DNA of 64,000 nucleotides from Pseudomonas lutea (GTDB taxonomy: Bacteria; Pseudomonadota; Gammaproteobacteria; Pseudomonadales; Pseudomonadaceae). Within the stretch, counting starts at the first letter, position 1. Every line of letters starts with the position of its first letter. The stretch spans positions 1,240,001-1,304,000 of the forward strand of contig NZ_JRMB01000002.1 of assembly GCF_000759445.1 (NCBI RefSeq). Reading direction: 5' to 3'. Position numbers and translations under genes: made by a program. The notes below the pieces were generated by a model. The model was not told the origin of the DNA, made no database searches, and saw nothing but the letters and a program-made list of their open reading frames with translations. Of the stretch, positions 29,115 to 38,140 are shown piece after piece.

Positions 29115-29825
29115 TCATTGACGCAAAAACACCCTGCGCCACCAACTTTGGGGCTTGAGCGCGATCACCTCGACGTCCGCGCCCAGCAGCCAGTTACGCT
29201 CGTAGTCCCAGGCATGACCGCCCCACAGTTTGCCGGCTTCATTCGAAAAACCGAGTGTGAGCAGCCGGTAGCGGTAACCGGAATGAGCACGAAGCCAATC
29301 GAGCAGCACCAGCACGTTGAAACCCGTGGAGGGGCCAACGAAGCGCTTGCCGTTGGCGCGATGAACCGGGTAGTGGTCGGCCAGCGCCGGCAACGGAATG
29401 CGATCCCAATACAGCGCGACCTCGGGCAGCGGACACAACGGCACGGCGCACCCGACCAGCAGCGTGAAACAGCGCGCGTCAGGCTGGTCGGTCAACCTCT
29501 GGACATCGCGCGACGCCGGCAGCCCGAAGAAATAGCAGTCTGGCGCGTTGAAGCCGTGGACGAACAGATTGACGCTCTCGGGCTTTAGCAAAGCGGCTTT
29601 GGTGCACAGATTAAAGCTGACCACCACGTCGTCGGGGCCGACACCCAACGCATCGAAATCGGCCTGACTGATGGCAGGGTTGTTGGCGATGAGGATGACC
29701 CGGGCGGCGCTCGCGAGGCATTCGCGCAGCGCAGACGGCAATGCGCCGAACACGTCCTGATCGGCCCCCGGCAATGCGGCTGGCTTAATGGGCGCCGCGC
29801 TGTCGCTGTCTGACGGCAGGGGCAT
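29115..29825 (-). CDS. Putative GT29 (sialyltransferase-like) glycosyltransferase
   Basis: A 236-residue protein in the LPS locus. Three stretches match the sialyltransferase motif order: an L-like motif ARVILIANNPAISQADFD...VVVSFN (residues 41-72), an S-like motif RFVGPSTGFNVLVLLDWL (161-178) followed by LLTLGFS, and HAWDYE at 204-209, a match to the H-x4-E VS motif. A GT29-type fold is therefore likely, although the donor sugar cannot be told and need not be sialic acid. ATG 29825 overlaps the stop of the upstream gene by one base (TGATG), so it is co-translated with the glycosyltransferase at 29825-30799. Confidence 0.6.
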   Translation of the reverse strand: MPLPSDSDSAAPIKPAALPGADQDVFGALPSALRECLASAARVILIANNPAISQADFDALGVGPDDVVVSFNLCTKAALLKPESVNLFVHGFNAPDCYFFGLPASRDVQRLTDQPDARCFTLLVGCAVPLCPLPEVALYWDRIPLPALADHYPVHRANGKRFVGPSTGFNVLVLLDWLRAHSGYRYRLLTLGFSNEAGKLWGGHAWDYERNWLLGADVEVIALKPQSWWRRVFLRQ

Positions 29826-30799
29826 CAGGCCGGCACCTGCATGCCGTGGCGCAGCTTGACCCAAGTTCGGGTCAGGGCGGATGGGCGCCGCCATGGACGC
29901 ATTTCCCGCTGGATTTCAGTAGCGAGATCGCGGCCCACGCGAGCAAAGGAATAACGCTCCTCAGCGAAGGCCTGACCGGCAGCGGCGATGCGGGCAGCAA
30001 GATCGGGGTCACTCTGAAGCAGACGAATCTTCTCGACGGCTTCTTCTTCGGTGCGATAGAACAGGACGTTTTGACCTTCCTTGAAACCCAGCAGGTCGTC
30101 CTCTTCACCCTGGCTCCACGCGAGCAGCACGCAACCGCAGGCCATGGCTTCAAAGTTTTTGATCATGAACTCGCCCATACCGATGTCGGCGCTGACGAAG
30201 ATCCGGATGCGATTGAGCGTTTCGAGGTACTCGGTCCCTGACGCTGTGCGAGTAACCAGCATGCCGGCGCGCTGTGCAAGGTTTTCCACCAGTTGCTTGC
30301 GCTGCGAATACTCGCGGCTTTTCAGGCTGCCCAGAAAGCCCACCGGAATGTCCCGAGGCTGGCCGAGATTGCGCAGCATTTGCTGGTCGTAGCCCTTGGA
30401 GACAAACACCGCGTCGATGCCTTCGCCACGCATGCGGCGGGCCACGACTGCGCCGGACAGCAGCGCTCGGCTCCATGGCAACTGGCGGTACAGGCGTGAA
30501 TACAGACCGCAGTATTTGCTGGCGTCCATGTAATTCTGATACGCGTCGTGCTCAAGAAAGATCAGCCCGGGAATGCATTTGAGCACTGCACGTTGGCGAG
30601 CAAGCCGCTTGACTCTGGAGAAGATCACCACCCGGTCGTAGCGCTGGTAATCGACCGAGGCGAGAAACGGGCCGAGGTTCAGCTGCTGCTGCTTGCTCAG
30701 GCGAAAGATGTCGCAGGTGTCACAATGCTGCCGTACGGTTTCGTACAGGCCGTCCAGAATGACGCGCTGCTCATCCATCACCAGTAACATGACTTTCAT
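29825..30799 (-). CDS. Glycosyltransferase, GT4-like C-terminal domain
   Basis: 324 residues. The C-terminal half carries the GT-B donor-binding pattern FMIKNFEAMACGCVLLAWSQGEEDDL, including the conserved E and the small-residue GC, followed by LGFKEGQNVLFY. It probably transfers a sugar of the LPS core or outer core. ATG at 30799 (MKVMLLVMDEQ). It is followed with a one-base overlap by the GT29-like gene and preceded by hldE after 72 bases. The exact sugar and linkage cannot be read from the sequence. Confidence 0.75.
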   Translation of the reverse strand: MKVMLLVMDEQRVILDGLYETVRQHCDTCDIFRLSKQQQLNLGPFLASVDYQRYDRVVIFSRVKRLARQRAVLKCIPGLIFLEHDAYQNYMDASKYCGLYSRLYRQLPWSRALLSGAVVARRMRGEGIDAVFVSKGYDQQMLRNLGQPRDIPVGFLGSLKSREYSQRKQLVENLAQRAGMLVTRTASGTEYLETLNRIRIFVSADIGMGEFMIKNFEAMACGCVLLAWSQGEEDDLLGFKEGQNVLFYRTEEEAVEKIRLLQSDPDLAARIAAAGQAFAEERYSFARVGRDLATEIQREMRPWRRPSALTRTWVKLRHGMQVPA

Positions 30800-30871
30800 A
30801 CGTTCACATACCGAACTGCGAATACAAAAATGGCAGCGGCAACGGTGCCACTCTGCACGATGAGCCGTGGA

Positions 30872-32296
30872 TCAGTCCTGGCCGCGGATCTTCTCGACGA
30901 TGGCTGTCGTCGAACTGTTTGCCACTAGCCCCAGCACTTTCACGGTCCCGCCATAAGACGCAACGATGTCAGCGCCGACGACCTGATCGACCGAGTAATC
31001 GCCGCCCTTCACCAGCACGTCGGGACGGACATGGGTCAGAAGATTTTCAGGAGTGGCCTCCGGGAAGCTTATTACCCAGTCCACCGCGCCAAGTCCCGCC
31101 AGTACCGCCATGCGTCGGTCAACGCTATTGATGGGGCGCCCCGGCCCCTTCAGGCGACTGACCGAGGCATCATCGTTGACCGCTACGATCAGCCGATCCC
31201 CCTGCGCACGCGCCTGCTCCAGATAGGTGACATGACCTGCGTGCAAGATATCGAAACAGCCATTAGTGAACACGATCTTCTCGTTGTGGGCGCGCGCATC
31301 GTCGATCGCCAGCAGCAATTGATCGAGGGTCAGCACGCCGCGCTCGGAGCCTTCGGCGCGCTGTATGGCACGGCGCAGTTCCGGGGCGCTGATTGCGGCG
31401 GTGCCCAGCTTGCCGACGACGATGCCCGCCGCCAGGTTGGCGAGCGCCACGGCGTGCGGCAGTTCCTCACCCGCAGCAATGGCCGCCGCCAGCGTGGAAA
31501 TGACCGTATCGCCAGCACCGGTTACGTCGAACACTTCGCGGGCGCGGGCTGGAAGGTGCAGCGTCGGTTGGTCCGGACGCAGCAAAGTCATGCCATGCTC
31601 GCCGCGAGTGACCAGCAAAGCACCCAGGTTCAGGTCTTGCATCAGCGCCGCGCCTTTGGCAACCAACTCTGCTTCATCAACGCAGTGGCCGACGATGGCT
31701 TCAAACTCGCTCAGGTTCGGGGTGATCAGACTGGCACCGCGATAGATCGCAAAGTCTTTGCCCTTAGGGTCGGCCAAAACCGGGATACCGCGATCGCGAG
31801 CGGCGTTGATCAGGACCTGGTGATTCTTCAGGGCGCCTTTGCCGTAGTCGGACAGAACCAGCACCTTGATGCCATCGAGCAACGCATCAACCTCACGACT
31901 CAGCGCCTCGGGATCAGTGGCAAAGGGTTCTTCGAAGTCGATGCGCAGCAGTTGCTGGTGCCGGCTCATCACGCGCAGTTTGACGATGGTCGGCTGATGG
32001 GCAATGCGTTGAAAGCTGGCGTGGACGCCAGCGGCCTTGAGGCTGTTGCTCAGGCTGTCGGCGGCTTCGTCGACACCGGTGACACCGACGAGTGATGCCT
32101 TGGCGCCGAGCGCTGCAATGTTAAGGGCAACGTTGGCGGCACCGCCCGGACGGTCTTCGATTTGATCGACTTTGACCACCGGGACCGGTGCTTCGGGGGA
32201 GATTCTTGAAGTGCCACCGTGCCAGTAGCGGTCGAGCATGACATCGCCGACGACTAACACTTGAGCCTGATCAAAACGCGGCATGGACAACTTCAT
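30872..32296 (-). CDS. hldE: Bifunctional heptose kinase/adenylyltransferase HldE
   Basis: Makes ADP-D-glycero-beta-D-manno-heptose, the precursor of the inner-core heptoses. The 474-residue protein has a ribokinase-fold kinase domain (about 1-320) with RPGGAANVALNIAALG and the ATP site DVTGAGDTVIST. The cytidylyltransferase-fold domain (about 343-474) has FTNGCFDILHAGHV, whose HAGH is the HxGH nucleotidyl motif. Both activities look intact. ATG 32296 (MKLSMPRFDQ) was chosen; the ribosome-binding site is weak and a second ATG lies at 32284. It is near msbA, as in other pseudomonads. Confidence 0.95.
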   Translation of the reverse strand: MKLSMPRFDQAQVLVVGDVMLDRYWHGGTSRISPEAPVPVVKVDQIEDRPGGAANVALNIAALGAKASLVGVTGVDEAADSLSNSLKAAGVHASFQRIAHQPTIVKLRVMSRHQQLLRIDFEEPFATDPEALSREVDALLDGIKVLVLSDYGKGALKNHQVLINAARDRGIPVLADPKGKDFAIYRGASLITPNLSEFEAIVGHCVDEAELVAKGAALMQDLNLGALLVTRGEHGMTLLRPDQPTLHLPARAREVFDVTGAGDTVISTLAAAIAAGEELPHAVALANLAAGIVVGKLGTAAISAPELRRAIQRAEGSERGVLTLDQLLLAIDDARAHNEKIVFTNGCFDILHAGHVTYLEQARAQGDRLIVAVNDDASVSRLKGPGRPINSVDRRMAVLAGLGAVDWVISFPEATPENLLTHVRPDVLVKGGDYSVDQVVGADIVASYGGTVKVLGLVANSSTTAIVEKIRGQD

Positions 32297-32387
32297 CGAA
32301 CAACCCGTGGCAGAAATGGACAAGGACGGAATCTTAGCACAGCGATCAGCGCTGGCTGGCCGGATGGCCTTGAATCAAACGGCACTG

Positions 32388-33791
32388 CTAGGGCCGCGGA
32401 AAGCGGCGCACCCAGAACACCTCATGACGGCGAACGGCCTTGCGGAAGAATTCGTCGTCTCCCGTCAGCGGCCATTCGCGACCTGCCAGCCAGCGTTGAA
32501 TCTGCCGGCGCAGGCGTTTCTTCAGCGCCAGAGGGCCTTGAAGGTCGTGCTGCATTGCCAGGGCCATGGCTTTGTCCAGCTGCACTTGCGAGCTGAGTGA
32601 GGTGCTCCAGAGCTGATCAACCGACGGCGCCTCCACGAACGGAGGCAAGGCGACGCCTTTGCCCGCCAGGCCCATGGGCCAGCGGTCGTTGTCGTGCAGG
32701 TGATTGGCGTAGAACAGCGCCACTTCTGGCGTGTGCGCACTTTTGTGGACCGCCTCGTATAACGCCTGGGTGGTGGCGATGTGGTCGGCATGGGGATCGA
32801 GCTCCGGGTGCGGCAGCACGATGACATCCGGACGATAAGCGTCTAGCAGGGCTGCGAGATCGGCGACAAGATTGTGCCAGGTCGGCGCGCCGTCCTGATC
32901 ACCCGGCAATGGCGATGGGTTGTGCTGCCGCGCGCTGCGAATATCGCTCTCCGATGAATCGCGGGAGCCGAAAGGCTCAGCCGGCGCCTGTGCCATGGCC
33001 GGCAATTGCAGGCAGTAGTAACCCAACTGCACGCAGTGACTCTGCGGCACCCCGCCCCACAGCGGAATCGCCAGGCTGTCCCAGGTCCGCAGGCGCCCTT
33101 TCAGGCGCGCGGCTTCGGCACGGTCCAGCCCGAGCTGTTCATAGCGCTCGGCCTCGATTTCGCCCTGGGTCACGGTGACGATGCAACGCTCGGCGGCCCG
33201 ACTGTACAGACCGAAGGCTGCCAGTTCGGCGTCGTCGGCGTGAGGCGCGAGGATCATCAGACGTTGCTGGCTGTAATCCGGGTTGCTCAGCACATACAAC
33301 CGCGCGCTGTCGCCGACTCGGCAAAAACCGCCTTTGAGGCGAAGCGTGCCGTCCGCGACGACGGCCCGCTGCCCGGTGAGGTTCACGTAGCGGCGCCCGG
33401 CGAAACCGCGTTCGAAATCCTGGCGGTCATCCCCTGCCAGCACGTACGGGTCGAGCCAGCGACCGAGCCAGGTGCTGCGCAGGTCGAGCTCCAGCAGCAG
33501 GGTTTCGCCCTCGCCCAACGGCTCGCTCAGCTGCAGCTTGTCATTGATGACGGAGACCGTTTGCACGTGGGCAGCATCGGGGAACTGGTAGTGGTAATCG
33601 CTCTTGGGCGAATAAAACAGATGGTCGGAGAACCAGGCCTCGTGCGCGATCCAGGCGGCAGCGATCAGTATCGGCACCCACCACCAGGCGACCCCAATGC
33701 CGATCACGGCGAGCAGCAGCAGCCCGATGATCAGCGTCAGGCGCTTGTTGCGTCGGTGTCGTTTGAGAAGCTGCTGCTTGCGCCCGGACAT
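32388..33791 (-). CDS. dnpA: PIG-L family de-N-acetylase (DnpA-like)
   Basis: 467 residues. Two N-terminal transmembrane helices (LTLIIGLLLLAVIGIGVAWWWVP and IAAAWIAHEAWF) precede a GlcNAc-PI de-N-acetylase domain. The zinc motif AHADDAE is complete and VIVLPHPELDPHADHIAT gives the second histidine pair. It corresponds by position to PA5002 (DnpA), which I recall as linked to antibiotic tolerance; its natural substrate is thought to be an envelope sugar. ATG 33791. It lies directly after mig-14 on the same strand with no gap worth naming, and before hldE. Confidence 0.85.
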   Translation of the reverse strand: MSGRKQQLLKRHRRNKRLTLIIGLLLLAVIGIGVAWWWVPILIAAAWIAHEAWFSDHLFYSPKSDYHYQFPDAAHVQTVSVINDKLQLSEPLGEGETLLLELDLRSTWLGRWLDPYVLAGDDRQDFERGFAGRRYVNLTGQRAVVADGTLRLKGGFCRVGDSARLYVLSNPDYSQQRLMILAPHADDAELAAFGLYSRAAERCIVTVTQGEIEAERYEQLGLDRAEAARLKGRLRTWDSLAIPLWGGVPQSHCVQLGYYCLQLPAMAQAPAEPFGSRDSSESDIRSARQHNPSPLPGDQDGAPTWHNLVADLAALLDAYRPDVIVLPHPELDPHADHIATTQALYEAVHKSAHTPEVALFYANHLHDNDRWPMGLAGKGVALPPFVEAPSVDQLWSTSLSSQVQLDKAMALAMQHDLQGPLALKKRLRRQIQRWLAGREWPLTGDDEFFRKAVRRHEVFWVRRFPRP

Positions 33792-33792
33792 G

Positions 33793-34689
33793 TCATCCAA
33801 CCCTGTAGACAGGCACCGTCTGGCACCAGCGGTCTTTGTATTCGCGATCGGAGCGCCCGAAGGAATAGCGCAACGGTTTGTTCACTGCCCTGGCATCGGC
33901 CCAGGCGTTCTGGGTGTTGACGAAGCTCAACACGCTGCCAGCGCTCAACGCCTGATGCGCCGGATCGACGCCGCCGTTGATGTACTCCACTGACACCCAT
34001 TCTGGCGACTCCACCCGGTAAAGCACCTGCGCGGCAATGGGCTTGCCTTCCAGGAGGATCATCGAGCCGGTCATGAATTCGCGCATCAGTTCGAAGACGC
34101 TGGCCAGATGGTCCTTGCCCGGTACATCGAACCCCCAGCGCGCATGGAACAGGTCGGAGTATATGCGCGCCTGATCCTCGGACGAGAAATCCAGCATTGG
34201 CTGCATCACCCCGCCCGCCTCTTCGAGCAATCGCTGCTCGCGGCGCTGGTTGTAGCGAAATTTCTTGGAATAGTCCTCGGGCGCCCGGGCGATCGCCAAG
34301 CTCTCGGCCTGCGGTTTGAGGGTGGCGATCTGCCCGGCGTTCAGCTCCGAGACATAACTCATCCGCTGACGCACGGACACCTTCGCGGCCTGGGCGACCG
34401 GCAAAATAATCTCCGCGTTGCCGAGATCGAAAAAGCGCCGATTACGCTGCTTGAGAACCTTCTTGGCCAATGCCAGATCCCGGCCCCAGCACGCTACGGC
34501 AGCGACGATATTGCCGTCCTGCTGCCAACCGAGATAACGCACCGGTATATCGACCAGCCCCGCCAGACGCGCGATGACCTGCGGGTGAGTGGCAACGCTG
34601 CCGCCGTACTGCTGCCATACCGTGGCGTACGTCGGCGCATCAATGACCGTCCAGCCTCGCTCACGCCATGCGCGCAAGTGGCTCAGCAT
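33793..34689 (-). CDS. mig-14: Mig-14 family antimicrobial-peptide resistance protein
   Basis: A 298-residue acyltransferase-fold (GNAT/FemAB-like) inner-membrane-associated protein. Recognisable stretches are KKFRYNQRREQRLLEEAGG, RWGFDVPGKDHL, MILLEGKPIAAQVLY and PLRYSFGRSDREYKDRWC near the C-terminus. Mig-14 proteins support survival of cationic peptides in Salmonella and P. aeruginosa (PA5003, recalled). ATG 34689 overlaps the msbA stop by seven bases, so the proteins are coupled. Mechanism not known. Confidence 0.88.
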   Translation of the reverse strand: MLSHLRAWRERGWTVIDAPTYATVWQQYGGSVATHPQVIARLAGLVDIPVRYLGWQQDGNIVAAVACWGRDLALAKKVLKQRNRRFFDLGNAEIILPVAQAAKVSVRQRMSYVSELNAGQIATLKPQAESLAIARAPEDYSKKFRYNQRREQRLLEEAGGVMQPMLDFSSEDQARIYSDLFHARWGFDVPGKDHLASVFELMREFMTGSMILLEGKPIAAQVLYRVESPEWVSVEYINGGVDPAHQALSAGSVLSFVNTQNAWADARAVNKPLRYSFGRSDREYKDRWCQTVPVYRVG

Positions 34690-36503
34690 GCATCGACTGC
34701 CCGGTCAATTTCGACAGGCTCGTCCTCTTCGAACTGTTTGGCGTGAAGACGGGTGTAGTAACCGTTCTTCGCCAGCAGCTCGGCGTGCGTGCCGCGCTCG
34801 ACGATACGGCCCTCGTCCATCACCAGAATGACGTCGGCCTTCTCGATGGTCGTCAGACGGTGCGCGATGACCAGCGTGGTGCGGCCCTGCATGACTTTTT
34901 CCAGCGCCTTCTGGATATGGCGTTCGGATTCGGTATCGAGCGCCGAGGTGGCCTCGTCGAGAATCAGCAGCGGCGCGTTTTTCAACAACGCGCGCGCGAT
35001 CGCCAGACGCTGACGCTGACCGCCGGAGAGGAGCACGCCGTTTTCGCCAACCAGGGTTTGATACTGCTGAGGCAGCTTATCGATGAATTCGTCCGAATAC
35101 GCATCGGCCGAGGCTTTCTTGATTTCTTCGAGGGGCACGCCGGCCAGATCGCCATAGGCAATGTTATTGGCAATGGTGTCGTTGAACAGCGTTACGTTCT
35201 GGTTCACCAGTGCGATCTGACGACGCAGGCTGCGCAGGGTGTAATCCTGAGTCTCGACGCCGTCGAGCAGAATCTCACCCTGGACGTGGTCGTAGAAGCG
35301 CGGGATCAGGCTGGCCAGCGTGGACTTGCCACTGCCGGAGCGGCCGACCAGCGCTACCATCTGCCCTGCCTCGGCGACAAAGCTCACGTCGTCCAGCACA
35401 CGCTTTTCAGTGCCTGGATAGGTGAAGGTAAGGTTCTTGACCTCAAGACGGCCCGACACCTTGTCGCGCTCTATGCTGCCCAGGTCCTGCTCGGTCTCTT
35501 CGTCCAGCTGTTCAAAGATGCTCTCTGCACCGGCGACGCCTTTCTGAATGGTGGAGCTGACTTCGGACAACTGGCGAATGGGCTTGGGCAGCAGGCCCGC
35601 CATGGTGATGTATGCCACCAGGTCGCCAGCCGAAGAGTCACCGCGCAGATACAGGACCAGAAACATCACGATCGCCATGCCGCTGTAAGTGACCAATTGC
35701 AGCATCGGCGTATAGACGGCGCCGGTCTTGGTCATCGCCAACTGCTTTTTGGTATTGCTGCGGCTGGCCTTCTCGAAACGCGCCTTTTCGTAGTCTTCGC
35801 CACCGAAGCTGCGGACCACCCGGTAGCCGTGGATGGTTTCCGACGCCACATGCGTGACGTCACCCATGGCCACCTGAATCTTCTTGCTCTGCTTGCGAAA
35901 CTTCTTGCTGGTGCTGTTCACCATGACAGCGATCAGCGGCAGTATCGCCAGCATCACCAGGGTCAGTTTCCAGTTCATCCACAGCAGTGCGCCGAACAGG
36001 AAGATGACTGTCATACCCTCACGAATCACGACCTTGATCGCATCCGTGGCAGCGCCGGTGACCATGGTCACGTTGAAGGTAATGCGCGAGATCAGATGCC
36101 CGGAGTTGCTGTTGTCGAAAAAGCGGTTGGGCAACGTGAGCAATTTGTTGAACAGCACGACACGCAGGTCATGCACCAGCCCGAGGGAGACGCGGGCCAG
36201 GAAGAAGTTACCCAGATAAGAACCAGCACCCTGCCAGGCCGCGATCAATACGATCATCAGCGGCACCGCCTGCAGCAATTGCAGGTGGCCGATATAAGGG
36301 TTACCGGGGAACAGGCTGGCTTCGGGATTGGCCAGGCCGTCGACGAAGTATTTGAGAATGTAGGCGAGCATCGGCTGGGTGGATGCAAAGATAAGAAAGC
36401 CGACAATGCTCAAGCAGAAAAGGCCAATGTACGGCCGCACATAGGTCAATAGACGAAAGTAAATCGCCAGGGTCGTTTTAGCTTGAGGATCAGGACTGCT
36501 CAT
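34683..36503 (-). CDS. msbA: Lipid A export ATP-binding/permease MsbA
   Basis: ABC half-transporter that flips lipid A-core across the inner membrane. 606 residues: six transmembrane helices (about 20-340), then the nucleotide-binding domain with Walker A LVGRSGSGKSTL, signature LSGGQRQRLAIARALL, Walker B PLLILDEATSALD and the H-loop LVIAHRLTT. Length and motifs are normal for MsbA. ATG 36503 (MSSPDPQAKT); the frame is open upstream to 36575. It is divergent from the small kinase at 36619 and is followed by mig-14 and dnpA. Confidence 0.96.
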   Translation of the reverse strand: MSSPDPQAKTTLAIYFRLLTYVRPYIGLFCLSIVGFLIFASTQPMLAYILKYFVDGLANPEASLFPGNPYIGHLQLLQAVPLMIVLIAAWQGAGSYLGNFFLARVSLGLVHDLRVVLFNKLLTLPNRFFDNSNSGHLISRITFNVTMVTGAATDAIKVVIREGMTVIFLFGALLWMNWKLTLVMLAILPLIAVMVNSTSKKFRKQSKKIQVAMGDVTHVASETIHGYRVVRSFGGEDYEKARFEKASRSNTKKQLAMTKTGAVYTPMLQLVTYSGMAIVMFLVLYLRGDSSAGDLVAYITMAGLLPKPIRQLSEVSSTIQKGVAGAESIFEQLDEETEQDLGSIERDKVSGRLEVKNLTFTYPGTEKRVLDDVSFVAEAGQMVALVGRSGSGKSTLASLIPRFYDHVQGEILLDGVETQDYTLRSLRRQIALVNQNVTLFNDTIANNIAYGDLAGVPLEEIKKASADAYSDEFIDKLPQQYQTLVGENGVLLSGGQRQRLAIARALLKNAPLLILDEATSALDTESERHIQKALEKVMQGRTTLVIAHRLTTIEKADVILVMDEGRIVERGTHAELLAKNGYYTRLHAKQFEEDEPVEIDRAVDAC

Positions 36504-36618
36504 GGGAATCCGCACGAAAAAATTAGGCGGGCATGGTAGCACAACCCATATTTGTCGACCCCTGCTGCGACCCAAGCGGGGCTGACTCGGGTAACATGCC
36601 GCATTTGTTCAGGTAAGT

Positions 36619-37266
36619 ATGCCGATGCACCCATTGGAACACAGCGCCTATCTGGCTTTGCGAGAAAACGCCACCGTGCTGGAAGCGGACGGATCCGGGG
36701 ACAAGGTTCTGTTGCTTGAGGACGGCACTATTCTCAAGCTGTTCCGCCGCAAGCGCCTGCTCAGTTCGGCCTTGTTGTTTCCTTACGCGCAACGCTTCGC
36801 TGACAACATCGACGCGCTGAAAAAGCGCGGTGTCCCCTGCCCGGACGTCATCGCTACTTACCGGATTTCCAGCATCAGCCGCGATGCGGTGCGTTACACA
36901 CCGCTGCCTGGGCTGACCATCCGGCAAGTGCTCAAGCAAAGCGGTGAAAACGCGCCATTACGGGCCGAGCTGGGAACGTTCATTGCCAACTTGCACGACC
37001 GCGGTGTCTATTTCCGCTCGCTGCACTTGGGCAACGTGATCCTTACTCCTGAGTCAAAGCTGGGCCTGATCGACATCTCTGACATGAAGTGCCAGCGACG
37101 GGCGCTGAGCGAATCCAAGCGGCTGCGTAATTTCCAGCACCTGCTCCGCTATAAGGAAGACCGCGCGTGGCTGGTCGACAGCGATGCGGGAGCAGCTTTT
37201 GTCTCTGCTTACACCCGCGGCCGAAGCCCGCACTTTACGACGCGTCTCCAGGCGCTGCTTGACTAG
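36619..37266 (+). CDS. Small LPS-locus kinase (PA4998-type)
   Basis: 215 residues with a degenerate protein-kinase-like fold: DGTILKLFRRKRLL near the N-terminus (lysine of the N-lobe), FIANLHDRGVYFRSLHLGNVIL where the usual catalytic HxD is replaced by SLHLGN, and LIDISDMK as the metal-binding loop. It is a member of the kinase group found in LPS-core loci. Whether it is active is uncertain because the HRD-type aspartate is not evident. ATG 36619; AGGTAAG is just upstream. Its last 32 bases overlap the 3' end of the next minus-strand gene. Confidence 0.7.
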   Translation: MPMHPLEHSAYLALRENATVLEADGSGDKVLLLEDGTILKLFRRKRLLSSALLFPYAQRFADNIDALKKRGVPCPDVIATYRISSISRDAVRYTPLPGLTIRQVLKQSGENAPLRAELGTFIANLHDRGVYFRSLHLGNVILTPESKLGLIDISDMKCQRRALSESKRLRNFQHLLRYKEDRAWLVDSDAGAAFVSAYTRGRSPHFTTRLQALLD

Positions 37267-38140
37267 AGGCGGCACTAAGGCCGGCGAGCTCGGCGCCCAG
37301 TAATTCGTCGAGGCGCTGCAGCGTGATTTTGGGGATGACACGCTCCGGCATTCGACTTACGGCGGACAGGTTGAACACTTGCATGCCGGTTCTGGGCAGA
37401 ATCCTGCGGGCCATCAGGGTGAAGCTGGGCAGGATGTACTGTTCGAAATCTTCATCCAGGCTGCTGGGCAAAGCCGCCGCGCCCTTTTCATAAAACCGCC
37501 CCCCGCTCTGGCGCAGGTCCATTCCGACGACGAAGACCTGGCGAAACCCCAAATGACAGGCCAGCTGCAGCGCACCGAAGGGGATCGTGCGGCTGCCAAA
37601 ATAGCCTCGCTTCAGGTTCAGGCTGAAGCCGATGCGATTCGGCTTGCGACGCAGCAGCGAGAAGTCTGATATGAGCTCCTCGTCATGACGGATTGACCAT
37701 GCGTAGGCGCGGTCTGACAACACGGCCTTGCCATCCTGGCGGTTGACCCGCTCCAGCAGATAAATCTTTTTGCCATTCAACGCGGTGGCGTCAGCGGCAT
37801 GGATCGCCTGAAGCACATCCAGACTCATCGCCAGGTGCTCGCCGTGGGCAACACCCAGCAGCGCCAGCTCAGGCCGACCGATGACGAAGTTCGGGTCGTC
37901 ACACAGGTAATAGAAAGGCTTTATGCCCTCGTCGACGCAACGCACGATCGAGCCGTTCATGGCGACGACGGGCAGGCTTCGGTAGCGCTGCAGCGGGAAC
38001 TCGCTGGCTGAAGGCCCGGATGCCAACAAAAACACCGGCCCGGTGGCGGAGTGACGTGAGTGGCCAAAACCCTGCAGACACACTTCTAGATCCCTGCCAA
38101 GCAACCAGCGCCGCTCGCCTCGGGTTTCAACCCTCAGCAC
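37235..38140 (-). CDS. Protein of unknown function in the LPS-core locus
   Basis: 301 residues, downstream of waaL. The segments FLLASGPSASEFPLQRY, VVAMNGSIVRCVDEGIKPFYYLCDDPNF and VFVVGMDLRQSGGRFYE recall the Rossmann-like MptE/DUF115-type proteins that handle nucleotide-linked small molecules, but I cannot prove that. The GTG at 38140 (MLRVETRGERRW) has AGGGAGG 6 bases upstream and overlaps the waaL stop by 14 bases; the open frame to 38236 is antisense-like filler. The function may be a core-sugar modification. Confidence 0.6.
   Translation of the reverse strand: MLRVETRGERRWLLGRDLEVCLQGFGHSRHSATGPVFLLASGPSASEFPLQRYRSLPVVAMNGSIVRCVDEGIKPFYYLCDDPNFVIGRPELALLGVAHGEHLAMSLDVLQAIHAADATALNGKKIYLLERVNRQDGKAVLSDRAYAWSIRHDEELISDFSLLRRKPNRIGFSLNLKRGYFGSRTIPFGALQLACHLGFRQVFVVGMDLRQSGGRFYEKGAAALPSSLDEDFEQYILPSFTLMARRILPRTGMQVFNLSAVSRMPERVIPKITLQRLDELLGAELAGLSAASSQAAPGDAS

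Noticed and set aside
31031..32095. 354-residue plus-strand ORF opposite hldE
   Set aside because: Shadow frame of hldE; no homology signal or start signals.
34668..36452. 594-residue plus-strand ORF opposite msbA
   Set aside because: Antisense shadow of msbA; rich in H, Q and R as expected for such a frame.
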